In this document: positions 1 to 9,069 of the stretch, piece by piece
Layout: each line of letters starts with the position of its first letter
Numbering within the stretch: the first letter of the stretch is position 1
DNA from: Lachnospiraceae bacterium KM106-2
GTDB lineage: Bacteria; Bacillota; Clostridia; Lachnospirales; Lachnospiraceae
Direction: 5' to 3'
DNA length: 64,000 nt
Assembly: GCA_009731425.1 (NCBI GenBank)
Contig: AP018794.1
Coordinates: 1-64,000 of the forward strand
Translations under genes and position numbers: made by a program
The notes under the pieces: model-generated
Database searches by the model: none
What the model was told of the DNA's origin: nothing
What the model saw: only the letters and a program-made list of their open reading frames with translations

Positions 1-2
1 TA

Positions 3-629
3 ATGATGGCGCAGGACAGATTGTATGTGAAACTGGAGCAGCATTCAGAAGTTTATCAGAAACTTGTTCGTATCCAGGATGTTGCCACGCTATACTCCAC
101 TAATCCAAAGATTGTGTCTGATCTAAATCGTGCTATCTTGTTTCGTATAGAATCGGATAAACCTGCAAAATATTGTTTTTCAATCATAAAAGTTGTTGAT
201 GTAATTCTAAAGCAGTATCCAGATTTAGAGATTAGTAACCTAGGTGAGACAGATTTTATCGTAAGTCTAGAGAAAAAAAAGAAAAAACATCCTTATTTAG
301 AGTATGTTAAAGTAGCAGTTGTATCCATGATGATCTTCTTTGGAGGCGCATTTTCTATTATGACATTTAATACCGATGTCAGTCTGTCTAAAGTATTTGA
401 TAAGACATATGAGCTAGTAATGGGAGATGCCAAAAAAGGAGGCAGTGTATTAGAAATAGCATATAGTATAGGGCTTCCACTTGGAATCATTGTATTCTAT
501 AATCACTTTTCACATAAGAAACGTAACAGTGATCCTACACCAATCCAAATTGAGATGAGAAAATATGAAATGGATACCAATACAGCTCTGATACAGGATG
601 CTGAGCGAGAAGGGAAAACGATTGAGTGA
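3..629 (+). CDS. spoVAA: Stage V sporulation protein AA
   Basis: First gene of a five-gene spoVA operon. SpoVA proteins form the inner-membrane channel that loads dipicolinic acid into the forespore and releases it at germination. The 208 residues match the usual SpoVAA length (about 206): a soluble N-terminal region with the typical YVKLEQ...V.I.DVA start, then two predicted membrane segments near residues 101-122 and 150-170 and a charged tail. The ATG lies at the window edge, so its ribosome site cannot be seen and a slightly earlier start is possible. Its stop codon overlaps the GTG start of the next gene, which suggests translational coupling. Expression in sporulation under SigG is expected from the family, not seen here. 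Confidence 0.88.
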   Translation: MMAQDRLYVKLEQHSEVYQKLVRIQDVATLYSTNPKIVSDLNRAILFRIESDKPAKYCFSIIKVVDVILKQYPDLEISNLGETDFIVSLEKKKKKHPYLEYVKVAVVSMMIFFGGAFSIMTFNTDVSLSKVFDKTYELVMGDAKKGGSVLEIAYSIGLPLGIIVFYNHFSHKKRNSDPTPIQIEMRKYEMDTNTALIQDAEREGKTIE

Positions 630-1048
630 TTTTATTAGGTAAGTATATACTATTGATCATTATTGGATTGGCTGGGGCATTTAGCGTAGCTGGAGGTGCA
701 TTTTCATTTGTAACAATGATTGGTGTTATCCCAAGACTGGCAGCGAAGACAAAAACGATTAAATATATGCAACATTACGAGACCGCCGTAATCCTTGGAG
801 GAGTTCTATCGAATTTTATGTTTGTCTTTCAGATGAGGGTTCCGCTAGGGGCAATCGGACTCATTGTCTATGGTGGATTTACTGGAGCTTATGTAGGATG
901 TCTTTCCATTGCCATTGCAGAAGTACTGAATGTAATACCGATCATAGCACAGCGAGCTCGTTTACAAATAGGGATCAGTATTATTGTAGTGGCATTTGGA
1001 CTAGGAAAGGGATTTGGAGCATTCTATCAACTATGGTGGAATCGCTAA
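626..1048 (+). CDS. spoVAB: Stage V sporulation protein AB
   Basis: Small hydrophobic protein of 140 residues (family about 141) with four predicted membrane helices and glycine-rich stretches such as GAFSVAGGAFSFV. It starts at GTG 626, inside the last codons of spoVAA, with an AGAAGGGAA sequence upstream. Order and overlap with AA and AC support the name. It is thought to be an accessory membrane part of the dipicolinate channel. Confidence 0.88.
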   Translation: MILLGKYILLIIIGLAGAFSVAGGAFSFVTMIGVIPRLAAKTKTIKYMQHYETAVILGGVLSNFMFVFQMRVPLGAIGLIVYGGFTGAYVGCLSIAIAEVLNVIPIIAQRARLQIGISIIVVAFGLGKGFGAFYQLWWNR

Positions 1049-1068
1049 AGGAAGAAAGGAAGGTAACG

Positions 1069-1566
1069 ATGGCAAAGAAGACAACGATTAAGGAAGTAGT
1101 AAATGAAAAGGACAGTCAACTGCGAGAGGAAAAGTATAATCAATATGTAAAGCAGATGACGCCAAAGCATAGCTGGTTACTAAATTTATTGAAAGCATAT
1201 TTGGTAGGTGGAATTATTTGTACCATAGGTCAGGCGATCATGAATATGTATCTAAAAATGGGTGATATGAAACAAGATACGGCAAGCGCTTACACATCCC
1301 TTACTTTAGTCTTAATCAGTGTTATTCTGACTGGTTTTAATATCTACCAGAAGCTTGCAAAATTTGGTGGTGCTGGAACTGTTGTACCGATTACCGGTTT
1401 CGCAAACTCAGTGGCAGCGCCCGCGGTAGAATATCAAAAGGAAGGTCAGGTATTTGGTATCGGCTGTAAGATATTTACCATAGCAGGACCGGTTATCCTA
1501 TATGGTATTTTCTCTTCGTGGTTTCTAGGAGTGATCTATTATATCTTTCGATTATTTACCAAGTAG
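1069..1566 (+). CDS. spoVAC: Stage V sporulation protein AC
   Basis: 165-residue membrane protein, the mechanosensitive-channel-like subunit of the SpoVA complex. The reading frame is open upstream to 898, but that part overlaps spoVAB; ATG 1069 follows GGAAGAAAGGAAGG and gives MAKKTT, so it is the better start. Characteristic SpoVAC text includes LLKAYLVGGIICTIGQ and the FGGAGTVVPITGFANS segment, with several membrane helices. It ends in TAG 15 bases before spoVAD. Confidence 0.92.
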   Translation: MAKKTTIKEVVNEKDSQLREEKYNQYVKQMTPKHSWLLNLLKAYLVGGIICTIGQAIMNMYLKMGDMKQDTASAYTSLTLVLISVILTGFNIYQKLAKFGGAGTVVPITGFANSVAAPAVEYQKEGQVFGIGCKIFTIAGPVILYGIFSSWFLGVIYYIFRLFTK

Positions 1567-1580
1567 AAAGGAAATGGAAA

Positions 1581-2621
1581 ATGTCAGATAAAACTTCTAA
1601 AATAAAAGGAAAACAAAGTGTACTATTTACAAACCCTCCTCATGTGATCGGCTTTTCCTCTGTTGCGGGAAAGAAGGAAGGTGAGGGACCGTTAGGCAGT
1701 TATTTTGATATGGTTGATGAAGATCCGATGTTTGGCATGAAGACATGGGAAGAAGCAGAAAGTAAGATGCAGAAACTGGCGGCTGATATTGCAATTCAAA
1801 AAGCAGGTCTACAGAATTCGGATATTCGCTATTTAGTTGGTGGTGACCTACTTGGACAATTAATTGCAACTTCCTTTGGCATTATGTCATTGGAGATTCC
1901 TATGTTTGGTATTTATGGAGCCTGTTCTACAATGGGTGAAGGACTTGCGTTAGCATCTATGCTAGTGGATGGAGGCTTCGCAGATCGTACTCTTGCGATC
2001 ACTTCAAGTCATTTTGGCGGTGCAGAAAAACAATTTCGTTTTCCAAATGCATATGGTAATCAACGTCCATTGGCAGCTACATGGACGGTGACAGGAAGCG
2101 GTGCGGTAGTTCTTAGTAATAAGGAGGAAGGTGACAATCCAATCGGAGTTGTTGTTAAGGGCGTTACAACGGGTAAGGTAACGGATTATGGAATTAAAGA
2201 TTCCATGAATATGGGAGCTTGTATGGCTCCGGCTGCCTGTGATGTGATTTATCAGAACCTAAGTGATCTGGATTTAAAAGAAGATTATTATGATAAGATC
2301 ATAACGGGTGATCTAGGTTATGTCGGAAAGGATATCGTGTTAGACATCATGAAAGAGAAAGGATACGATATCACCGATGTCTATATGGATTGTGGAATTG
2401 AGATGTTCTGTAAAGAAGAGCAGGATACTCATTCTGGCGGAAGTGGATGCGGTTGTTCTGCTATTACATTGACCGGATATTTATTAGAGAAGATGAGAAG
2501 AAGAGAATGGAACCGTATTTTATTTATCCCTACAGGTGCCTTGTTATCTCCGGTTAGTTTCAATGAAGGACATTCGGTACCGGGAATTGCCCATGGCGTT
2601 ATGCTAGAGACCATTCAATAG
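1581..2621 (+). CDS. spoVAD: Stage V sporulation protein AD
   Basis: 346-residue soluble thiolase-fold protein that binds dipicolinic acid for the SpoVA channel (B. subtilis SpoVAD is 338). Start ATG 1581 is preceded by AGAAAGGAAATGG; the open frame reaches back to 1518 only by overlapping spoVAC. Family features include the GIYGACSTMGEGL stretch (thiolase cysteine region), SGGSGCGCSA and a C-terminal FNEGHSVPGIAH. The gene sits 12 bases ahead of spoVAE. Confidence 0.95.
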   Translation: MSDKTSKIKGKQSVLFTNPPHVIGFSSVAGKKEGEGPLGSYFDMVDEDPMFGMKTWEEAESKMQKLAADIAIQKAGLQNSDIRYLVGGDLLGQLIATSFGIMSLEIPMFGIYGACSTMGEGLALASMLVDGGFADRTLAITSSHFGGAEKQFRFPNAYGNQRPLAATWTVTGSGAVVLSNKEEGDNPIGVVVKGVTTGKVTDYGIKDSMNMGACMAPAACDVIYQNLSDLDLKEDYYDKIITGDLGYVGKDIVLDIMKEKGYDITDVYMDCGIEMFCKEEQDTHSGGSGCGCSAITLTGYLLEKMRRREWNRILFIPTGALLSPVSFNEGHSVPGIAHGVMLETIQ

Positions 2622-2633
2622 GAGGAGAATAAA

Positions 2634-2990
2634 GTGGATTATATTAAAGCATTTTTAATTGGTGGTGCAATTTGTGCTGTTGTTCAGATTTTTATGGATA
2701 ATACAAAATTGCTTCCAGGTCGAATTATGGTTGGTCTGGTTTGTCTTGGAGCCCTATTAGGAGCAGTTGGTATTTATGAACCTTTTATCGACTTTGCAGG
2801 AGCAGGAGCAAGTGTGCCGTTATGTGGTTTTGGAAGCGCTCTATTTAAAGGTGTAAGAACAGCGGTTGATAAGGATGGATTTATTGGTCTGTTTAAAGGA
2901 GGATTTACCGCATCTGCGGTAGGTATTTCTGCTGCATTGATCTTTAGCTATATTGCGTCCATTATATTTAGCCCAAAAGTAAAAGAGTAA
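2634..2990 (+). CDS. spoVAE: Stage V sporulation protein AE (SpoVAEb type)
   Basis: 118-residue membrane protein, last recognisable gene of the operon. It starts at GTG 2634 after a strong AGGAGGAG site. It resembles SpoVAC in its second half (DFAGAGASVPLCGFGSALFKG), as expected for SpoVAC/SpoVAEb paralogues. No spoVAF or spoVAEa follows. Confidence 0.9.
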   Translation: MDYIKAFLIGGAICAVVQIFMDNTKLLPGRIMVGLVCLGALLGAVGIYEPFIDFAGAGASVPLCGFGSALFKGVRTAVDKDGFIGLFKGGFTASAVGISAALIFSYIASIIFSPKVKE

Positions 2991-3063
2991 AGTTGAAAAT
3001 AATGGAAGAATGTAGTATTATTTACCTAAAGATAACAAAGGAGAAAGAATGTGAGAATTCGCT

Positions 3064-3417
3064 ATGCAGCAGAGATTATTAAATGATCTTCAGGATGCCG
3101 GTAACAGCATTGAGAAATTTGTAATAAGGATGGGAGGAAATGAGACCTTCGTTCTTATGATGATGAAGAAGTTTTTGAATGATCCAACATTTGTAAAGTT
3201 ACAGAATTCCTTGAAAGTTTTTGATTACGAAGAAATTGAAAACAGCGCACACACATTAAAAGGAGTTGCACTAAATCTTGGTTTTGATTCGCTGTCAGAA
3301 CATTGTAAAGAGCTTCAGAGTGCAGCAAAAAATAAGAATCAATTATTAGTTCGCAAATGTAACAAGGATGTTAGATGTGAATATGAGAAAATTGTAAGTA
3401 TGATACAAGAAGAATAA
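3064..3417 (+). CDS. Stand-alone HPt domain protein
   Basis: 117-residue histidine phosphotransfer protein. The core shows the HPt signature AHTLKGVALNLG near residues 61-72, with the phosphate-accepting His followed by the usual Lys and Gly, then a second helix pair around EHCKEL. Such proteins relay phosphate between hybrid kinases and response regulators. No kinase or receiver gene is adjacent, so its partner is unknown. An in-frame TGA at 3052 forces the ATG at 3064, yet the GGAG site lies about 20 bases upstream, so initiation looks weak. It is followed by a clean terminator. Confidence 0.8.
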   Translation: MQQRLLNDLQDAGNSIEKFVIRMGGNETFVLMMMKKFLNDPTFVKLQNSLKVFDYEEIENSAHTLKGVALNLGFDSLSEHCKELQSAAKNKNQLLVRKCNKDVRCEYEKIVSMIQEE

Positions 3418-3420
3418 AGT

Positions 3421-3461
3421 AATAGTCCAATGTGAGAGAGTCAGATTGGACTATTTTTTTA
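3421..3461 (+). terminator. Intrinsic terminator after HPt gene
   Basis: Perfect 11-bp inverted repeat (AATAGTCCAAT / ATTGGACTATT) followed by a run of T. Confidence 0.9.
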
Positions 3462-3511
3462 ATTTGTAGGGAAGTTCTCTATTATTCAGATAAAAAATAG
3501 ATACCTAATAG

Positions 3512-3778
3512 ATAATTAGCTTACTGTTTATCAAAGTGAATTATTCCCTTTTCTCCTTAAGTTTTAAAAAGTATACAGGAAAGAACTTTGTGAATTACTT
3601 AAAAGATATTCGCATCGAGCAGGCAAAACGATTATTGGTGGATACTGATGAGAAGATTATTTCAATCTCGCACAGAGTAGGATATGAGAATGAAAAGCAT
3701 TTCATGAAGATATTTCGGAATGAATGTGGAATTTCACCTTCAGAATATCGAAAGAGTATCAGGATTGGAAATGAATAA
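3512..3778 (+). pseudogene. AraC-type HTH remnant
   Basis: About 80 residues matching the C-terminal helix-turn-helix pair of AraC/YesN regulators: FKKYTGKNFVNYLKDIR, then AKRLL, ISHRVGYENEKHFMKIF and GISPSEYR. The first helix is degraded and the frame is closed by a TAG at 3509, so the sensing or receiver part and part of the DNA-binding domain are missing. GTG 3536 is the only plausible start and lacks a good ribosome site. It is probably a leftover of a larger YesN-like regulator. Confidence 0.7.
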
Positions 3779-3785
3779 AGGAAAT

Positions 3786-3820
3786 AAAAAAATCTCGAGA
3801 TTTCTCTCGAGATTTTTTTT
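3786..3820. terminator. Bidirectional terminator
   Basis: 13-bp inverted repeat (AAAAATCTCGAGA / TCTCGAGATTTTT) with A- and T-rich flanks, between the AraC remnant and the convergent penicillin-binding protein gene. Confidence 0.9.
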
Positions 3821-6578
3821 ATTGTCCAGGCTGCGGTGGATCCGTAACCGTTACATTTGGATCTGGTGTAATTGCATCAACTGCACCGGCATTTGGATTA
3901 GCCACAGGGGCTGAATTAGGATCCGGTGTAGGAGTTGGCTCCTGACTATCCCCGTTGTTAGGTTTATTCGATGGTTTTGGAGTCTCAGTCTCATCAGGAG
4001 AAATATCGAGGATCGAGTTCTCTGAATGGACATTACAGCTTGTCTTATCTAATCCTTTAGGGAGAATATAAGGAGTATCTGCTGTTTTACCGGTTTCATC
4101 TTTTAGTAGATATACACGTTCTTCTACATCATCTTCAGGACAATATTTTGTAGCAAGTTTATTGGATGACTTGCAGATTTTTAACTTAACATGAACATCA
4201 CATTTTTCAGTTGGTTCAGTACCTTGTGCGAAGTATTCCGTTCTTACAGTAGAACCGCCTTCTGCTTCGTTACAGATGCCATCAACAGCAAGTTTACCAC
4301 TCTTAGTACAGATCTTAGCACTTACAATAGAGGATGGCTTTTCAAAGTCTTTCACCGGAAGATTCTTATGGATCTTTTCCATGATCGCTTTCCAGATCAA
4401 TTTATGGTAAGTTGTGTTACGCTGTGTCTCGCCGTAATCATAACCGCCCCAGATAGTAGCTGTATAATAAGGAGTATATCCAGCAAACCATAGATCGATA
4501 TATTTTGAAGTTGTACCAGTCTTACCAGCTACAGGAATTCTAGTTCCAGAAAGACGAACCATTTTACCAGTACCAGTTTTAACAACATCCTCCATAGCAT
4601 TTGTTAAAAGCCATGCAGTGGATTCTTTCATAACTTGAGTTGATTTTGCTTTGTTTTCTAATAATAAGTTTCCATCACGGTCTTCAATTTTTGTGTAGAA
4701 GACAGGTTTTGTATAAACACCGCCATTAGCAATTGCAGAATAAGCAGCGGTAAGTTCTAAGTTGGTAACACCATCGGTTACACCACCAAGACCAAGGGAT
4801 AAGTTAAGATCGGAATCAACACTTCCATTTTTATTTACTCTTCGGTCGACTAAAGTTGTGAATCCTAATTTTTTAAGATAATCAAAACCAAGTTGAGGAG
4901 TGATCTCGTTTAAAGTTTTAACCGTAACGACGTTCATAGAATTGGTAATGGCATCTCTTAAAGTAGATAGCCCTTTATATTTGCTTCCATCCCAGTTACC
5001 AACTTTTTTGCTTGTACCAGGATAGTAATATTCGCTATCATCTTGAACCGTAGCTAAGGTCATTCCTGCAGTATCAAGTGCTGGTAAGTAAGTACTTAAT
5101 ACTTTGAAAGTGGAACCAGGTTGTCGAACTGTGTTAGATGCACGATTTAAGGTACGGTTACCATTCTTATCGCCTCGTCCGCCGACAAGAGCTTTTACTT
5201 GGCCGGTATGCTGATCCATAAGAGTAAAGGATACTTGAGGCTGAAGTTTAAAGTTAGTAGTTTCAGCTTCTACTTTATCTCCGTCTTTTAACACATGTTT
5301 CTTATATTCTTTAATATAAGGTTTTGCTTCATCTTTGTTTTTAAAATATAAAGTAAATTTTTGAGAAGAAGGAATATTGTTCTTCTCATCCTTAGTCAAG
5401 AAGTAGCTCTTTAAGTTTGATTCAGAGTAATGTGTTTCGGTACCATCACTGTGAAGTACGCTAAAGCGCCATTCTAACTCGTAAACAGTATCTTTAGGAT
5501 AATAAGATGGATCATCAATGACAGAATCAACAGTTTCTTGAAGTGCAGAATCCTGTGTTGTATGAATCTTTAATCCACCAGTGTAAATAAGATTATTTGC
5601 CTGTGTTGAGGAATAACCAAGCTTTTCTTGTAGATCGGCACTTACTTGCTCGATCAATTCATCTACGAAGTAGGAGTTATATCCATAGGATTTAGTAGAA
5701 TCGTTGTTTACTTCGTTAATACGATCATATACGTTATCAGAGATTGCTTCATCATACTGATGCTGCGTAATATAATTTAAATCTAGCATCTTTTTAAGAA
5801 CTTCCGTTCTACGTTTTGCGTTATTGTCCGGATTCGTAATTGGGTTCAACGAAGTTGGACTTTGCGTAATACCAGCAATAACAGCAGCTTCTGATAAGGT
5901 AAGATCTTCAACCTTCTTATTAAAATATCTTTGAGAAGCAGCTTGTACACCAAGGGTATTGGCACCTAAGTTAATAGTATTCAGATAATATTCTAGAATC
6001 TGATCTTTGGTAAGCTTTTCTTCTAATTGAACAGCAAGATACTGTTCTTGGATTTTACGCTGCATAGATGTAATGAAAGAGGCTTCATTACCACCTTCGA
6101 ATACTTGATTCTTTAATAACTGTTGGGTAAGGGTAGAAGCACCTTGACTAAATCCGCCACTTGATACGCCAGTAAAGAAGGCTCTCATGATACCTCTAAT
6201 ATCAATTCCGTTGTGCTCATAAAAACGTTCATCTTCAATGGAGATAAATGCATTTTTTACAACATCAGGTATTTTGTCGATTTTTACATAAATTCGGTTT
6301 GCGCTGGAACCAACAAGACGTTGTGTGACTTTTCCCTCGTTATCATAGATAAACGTTGCATAACCGGTCGGAACAACATCGATACTGTCGATATTCGGAG
6401 CAGTATCAATGAGTCCTTTTATGACACCATAACCAGAAGCGATTCCAACGCTGATCACGATCAATACGCATACAAGGAAAAGACGAAAACCATTGATTTG
6501 AGCCTTCTTTTTCATTCTTGTAGAGGATGAGCGAATGGAACGTTGCTTCTTAGCAATTTCGTTTTTACTAAAATTCAT
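3819..6578 (-). CDS. Class A penicillin-binding protein (PBP1A family)
   Basis: 919-residue bifunctional cell-wall synthase. In order: a basic cytoplasmic tail; one membrane anchor at residues 31-53; a GT51 glycosyltransferase domain with SIEDERFYEHNGID (catalytic Glu about 115), QGASTLTQQ and EKLTKDQILEYYLN; an extended linker; and a transpeptidase domain with GSTFK (nucleophile Ser about 489), SMN (about 546) and KTGTTS (about 685). The C-terminus is a Pro/Asn/Asp-rich tail after about residue 860, probably disordered and wall-facing. The ATG at 6578 has AGGAGGTT in front. It polymerises lipid II glycan and cross-links stem peptides outside the membrane. Confidence 0.93.
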   Translation of the reverse strand: MNFSKNEIAKKQRSIRSSSTRMKKKAQINGFRLFLVCVLIVISVGIASGYGVIKGLIDTAPNIDSIDVVPTGYATFIYDNEGKVTQRLVGSSANRIYVKIDKIPDVVKNAFISIEDERFYEHNGIDIRGIMRAFFTGVSSGGFSQGASTLTQQLLKNQVFEGGNEASFITSMQRKIQEQYLAVQLEEKLTKDQILEYYLNTINLGANTLGVQAASQRYFNKKVEDLTLSEAAVIAGITQSPTSLNPITNPDNNAKRRTEVLKKMLDLNYITQHQYDEAISDNVYDRINEVNNDSTKSYGYNSYFVDELIEQVSADLQEKLGYSSTQANNLIYTGGLKIHTTQDSALQETVDSVIDDPSYYPKDTVYELEWRFSVLHSDGTETHYSESNLKSYFLTKDEKNNIPSSQKFTLYFKNKDEAKPYIKEYKKHVLKDGDKVEAETTNFKLQPQVSFTLMDQHTGQVKALVGGRGDKNGNRTLNRASNTVRQPGSTFKVLSTYLPALDTAGMTLATVQDDSEYYYPGTSKKVGNWDGSKYKGLSTLRDAITNSMNVVTVKTLNEITPQLGFDYLKKLGFTTLVDRRVNKNGSVDSDLNLSLGLGGVTDGVTNLELTAAYSAIANGGVYTKPVFYTKIEDRDGNLLLENKAKSTQVMKESTAWLLTNAMEDVVKTGTGKMVRLSGTRIPVAGKTGTTSKYIDLWFAGYTPYYTATIWGGYDYGETQRNTTYHKLIWKAIMEKIHKNLPVKDFEKPSSIVSAKICTKSGKLAVDGICNEAEGGSTVRTEYFAQGTEPTEKCDVHVKLKICKSSNKLATKYCPEDDVEERVYLLKDETGKTADTPYILPKGLDKTSCNVHSENSILDISPDETETPKPSNKPNNGDSQEPTPTPDPNSAPVANPNAGAVDAITPDPNVTVTDPPQPGQ

Positions 6579-6982
6579 TATAACCTCCTAATAGTAATAT
6601 ACTATAAGTGTATAAATACAAAATATAAGATCTTTTTCATCCGATTTCTATTAATATATATAACCGTCTATCCTATGATTATAACAAAAATCAAGCCTTA
6701 AATAAAGATAAATTTCAAATATGCTTATATTATGTCAAAGGTTAACACAGTGTTAAGAATAAAGAGAGGAGAAAAAAAAAGACATAAAAATATAGAATAT
6801 AATGTCATATATAGTCAAAATAAAGAATTTAATGCAAGTTATTGCGACAAGAACAACTTGTAACATTATGGAAAGTATTATACAATTTTTGTAAAAGAAA
6901 AAAGAGGGAGTATTTTCTAGACATTGGGGGGAACTTGTCTAGAAAATAGATGTTCTATAGTTACATAAGGAGGAAATGATCT
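6579..6982. other. Intergenic region upstream of pbp and DUF6514 genes
   Basis: About 400 bases, AT-rich, between divergent genes. It holds the leader of the minus-strand pbp gene and, near the right end, a perfect 13-bp inverted repeat described separately. A weaker ACAAG/CTTGT inverted repeat lies near 6848. No further gene is visible. Confidence 0.5.
6911..6948. promoter_or_regulatory. 13-bp inverted repeat before DUF6514 gene
   Basis: TATTTTCTAGACA and TGTCTAGAAAATA are exact reverse complements separated by 12 bases containing six consecutive G. The repeat ends 34 bases before the ATG of the next gene. No T run follows, so it is not a standard terminator. It could be a repressor operator or an RNA hairpin in the 5' leader. 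Confidence 0.6.
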
Positions 6983-7276
6983 ATGAAAAATCTTGTTCTA
7001 GAGGGAGTAAAATTATTAGAAGCGGAAGAGGGACGCAACTTTACCATTGAATATTTCATTACAAAGAAGGCAAGCAGAGAAACGGATCAGACAATATACG
7101 GAGTAGCTGTAATGAAAAAAGAAGGCTTGAATGCAGAGATGGAATCTGTTGATAATATTACATATAATTATGATGAAATAAAGAAGATTTCCGAGGGACT
7201 ACGAAAATTTGATGTAACACCAATGGGGCTGGTTGAAGCAACGGATATGCTCGTAACAGCAATAATTTGTGGATAA
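6983..7276 (+). CDS. DUF6514 family protein
   Basis: 97-residue soluble protein with the pattern of the DUF6514 family common in Clostridia: an N-terminal beta segment (FTIEYFITKK), IYGVAVMKK, then a helical half ending DVTPMGLVEATDML. ATG 6983 follows AAGGAGGAAATGATCT. The function is unknown. A large inverted repeat lies just upstream and may control it. Confidence 0.6.
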   Translation: MKNLVLEGVKLLEAEEGRNFTIEYFITKKASRETDQTIYGVAVMKKEGLNAEMESVDNITYNYDEIKKISEGLRKFDVTPMGLVEATDMLVTAIICG

Positions 7277-7327
7277 AGATGTATTTTCATGCTATAATAT
7301 GTACTAATAGTATAGAAGGAGCATGTT

Positions 7328-7981
7328 ATGGTAGAAGATTACAAGATTGTCTATGAAGGCGGTTCTGGTGAAATTGTCGAAAAAAAATCTCGTTTTATAG
7401 CAACTGTGCTTCCTGTCACGACAGAAGAGGAAGCACAGTTTTTTATTGAGAAAATGAAGAAAAAATACTGGGATGCTAGGCACAATTGTAGTGCTTATGT
7501 CATTGGAGAACGTCAAGAGATCTGTCGCTGTTCAGATGATGGAGAACCATCTCAGACGGCCGGAAAACCAATGCTTGAAGTATTACTTGGTGAAGAACTC
7601 CACAATGTTGTGGTAGTCGTAACACGATATTTTGGTGGTACCTTACTTGGAACTGGCGGACTTGTACGCGCATATTCCAAAGCAGTAAAAGCAGGACTAG
7701 AAGAGAGTGTGATCGTTAATAAGCATCTTGGCAAGAAGATACATATTAACACAGACTATAATAGTATTGGTAAGATTCAATATATTGCCGCACAGATGGA
7801 GATTTCCTTTATCGATACCCAATATACAGATTCGGTGGATGCTTATTTAATGGTTCCGATAGCACAGGTGGACGGATTTGTGAAAAAGATAATAGAGGCT
7901 ACGAGTGGAAAGGCAGAGATTGAATATCTAGAGGAGATTTATTATACCTTTGATACCGGAGAAATGATATTATTTGAGTAA
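7328..7981 (+). CDS. YigZ/IMPACT (UPF0029) family protein
   Basis: 217 residues. The N-terminal UPF0029 domain is typical (KKSRFIATV, then HNCSAYVIG, SDDGEPSQTAGKPML and VVVTRYFGGTLLGTGGLVRAY), followed by a DUF1949-like C-terminal domain. Bacterial homologues resemble the mammalian translation regulator IMPACT, but their molecular role is not settled. AGAAGGAG precedes ATG 7328, and a TATAAT hexamer stands about 30 bases upstream of it. It probably forms an operon with the DUF4250 gene and the lipoprotein gene. Confidence 0.9.
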   Translation: MVEDYKIVYEGGSGEIVEKKSRFIATVLPVTTEEEAQFFIEKMKKKYWDARHNCSAYVIGERQEICRCSDDGEPSQTAGKPMLEVLLGEELHNVVVVVTRYFGGTLLGTGGLVRAYSKAVKAGLEESVIVNKHLGKKIHINTDYNSIGKIQYIAAQMEISFIDTQYTDSVDAYLMVPIAQVDGFVKKIIEATSGKAEIEYLEEIYYTFDTGEMILFE

Positions 7982-7999
7982 TACACAAAGGAGGATACT

Positions 8000-8176
8000 A
8001 TGAGTATACCAAAGGATCCAGTTATCTTATTGAGCTTTATTAATACTCAATTAAGAGATCATTATCAGACACTTGAAGATTTATGTAAGAGTTATGACAT
8101 TACGGAAAATGAAATTATACAAAAATTACAAATGATTGATTATGAATATGACAAAGAAACGAATCAATTTATTTAA
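8000..8176 (+). CDS. DUF4250 domain protein
   Basis: 58-residue protein beginning MSIPKDPVILLSFINTQLRD and ending YEYDKETNQFI. The pattern is that of DUF4250, small Clostridial proteins of unknown role with a likely winged-helix-like fold (my inference). AAAGGAGGATACT gives a strong ribosome site. It lies 18 bases after the YigZ-family gene and 18 before the lipoprotein gene. Confidence 0.75.
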   Translation: MSIPKDPVILLSFINTQLRDHYQTLEDLCKSYDITENEIIQKLQMIDYEYDKETNQFI

Positions 8177-8194
8177 TGAATTGGAGTTTATTAC

Positions 8195-8998
8195 ATGAGA
8201 AGAATAAAGGTATTTGCTATTATTGCGTTAATGGGAAGTCTCTTACTTGGCTGTGGACTTGGAAAGAGCAGCAGTCAGAAGATGGTAGAAAAAGTGACTA
8301 AGAACACAGAAGCAAATGATAGCTATGGTGCAAATGCAACCTTACAATTGCAGATGAAAATTGGTGGTCAGCAAGTGAACTGTAAGGAACAGTCTGAGCT
8401 TACCTACATTAAGTCACCATTTGAGTTTAATTTGAGAAATCATAAGACAGATGTAAAGGGGAATACATCTGATTCAGAAGTCTATTATAATAACCAAAAG
8501 AGCAGTAATATCATCTATACTTGTATGGATGGTGAAAGCTGGTTAAAACAAAAGTATTCTAAGAAAGCAATTACTAATATCAATGATCAGTATTTAGTTC
8601 CGATCGGATTAGATGTATTCTTATCCAATGCTTCTTCTTTTAAAAAGGTAGAAGGTGAAAGCGGGATCTGTTTAAAGGGTACCGTTGAGAAAGATAAGAT
8701 TTTAGATGTGTTAGATAATTCAGGCGTGTTATCCTTACTTCAAATTGGTAAGTTGCAAAAGGAGGATCTATCAAAATTGGCCGATGTGTCTGTAACGGTT
8801 CATATTGATCAAGATTCAGAAGAGTTAACAGAACTTGAGGTCGATATGACAAAGTCATTTCAAGATGTCGTTGGAGAGATGTTTAATCAAAAGGAAAAGC
8901 TATATGAGATAGATAGTTGTCAATTAAAGATCGATATGACGGAATATAATAAGAAAGCAATACAAGTTCCAGAAGGACTAAAGTTAACAAATAAGTAA
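8195..8998 (+). CDS. Lipoprotein of unknown function
   Basis: 267 residues with a lipoprotein signal (MRRIKVFAIIALMGSLLLGC); the lipobox cysteine is residue 20. The mature part alternates beta strands and has the look of DUF6612/LppX-like outer-surface lipoproteins (Y.NNQKSSNIIYTCMDGESW, then VTVHIDQDSEELTELEVDM). No catalytic motif is visible. The ribosome site is weak (TTGGAG). A terminator follows. Confidence 0.7.
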   Translation: MRRIKVFAIIALMGSLLLGCGLGKSSSQKMVEKVTKNTEANDSYGANATLQLQMKIGGQQVNCKEQSELTYIKSPFEFNLRNHKTDVKGNTSDSEVYYNNQKSSNIIYTCMDGESWLKQKYSKKAITNINDQYLVPIGLDVFLSNASSFKKVEGESGICLKGTVEKDKILDVLDNSGVLSLLQIGKLQKEDLSKLADVSVTVHIDQDSEELTELEVDMTKSFQDVVGEMFNQKEKLYEIDSCQLKIDMTEYNKKAIQVPEGLKLTNK

Positions 8999-9000
8999 AT

Positions 9001-9037
9001 AAAAAAAGCAGTTGCCAAGGGGCGGCTGCTTTTTTGT
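9001..9037 (+). terminator. Terminator after lipoprotein gene
   Basis: 10-bp stem AGCAGTTGCC / GGCGGCTGCT with two G-U pairs and an AAGG loop, followed by a T run. Confidence 0.85.
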
Positions 9038-9069
9038 TTGTCGACAAAGTCACTTTTCATCCAGTTATT

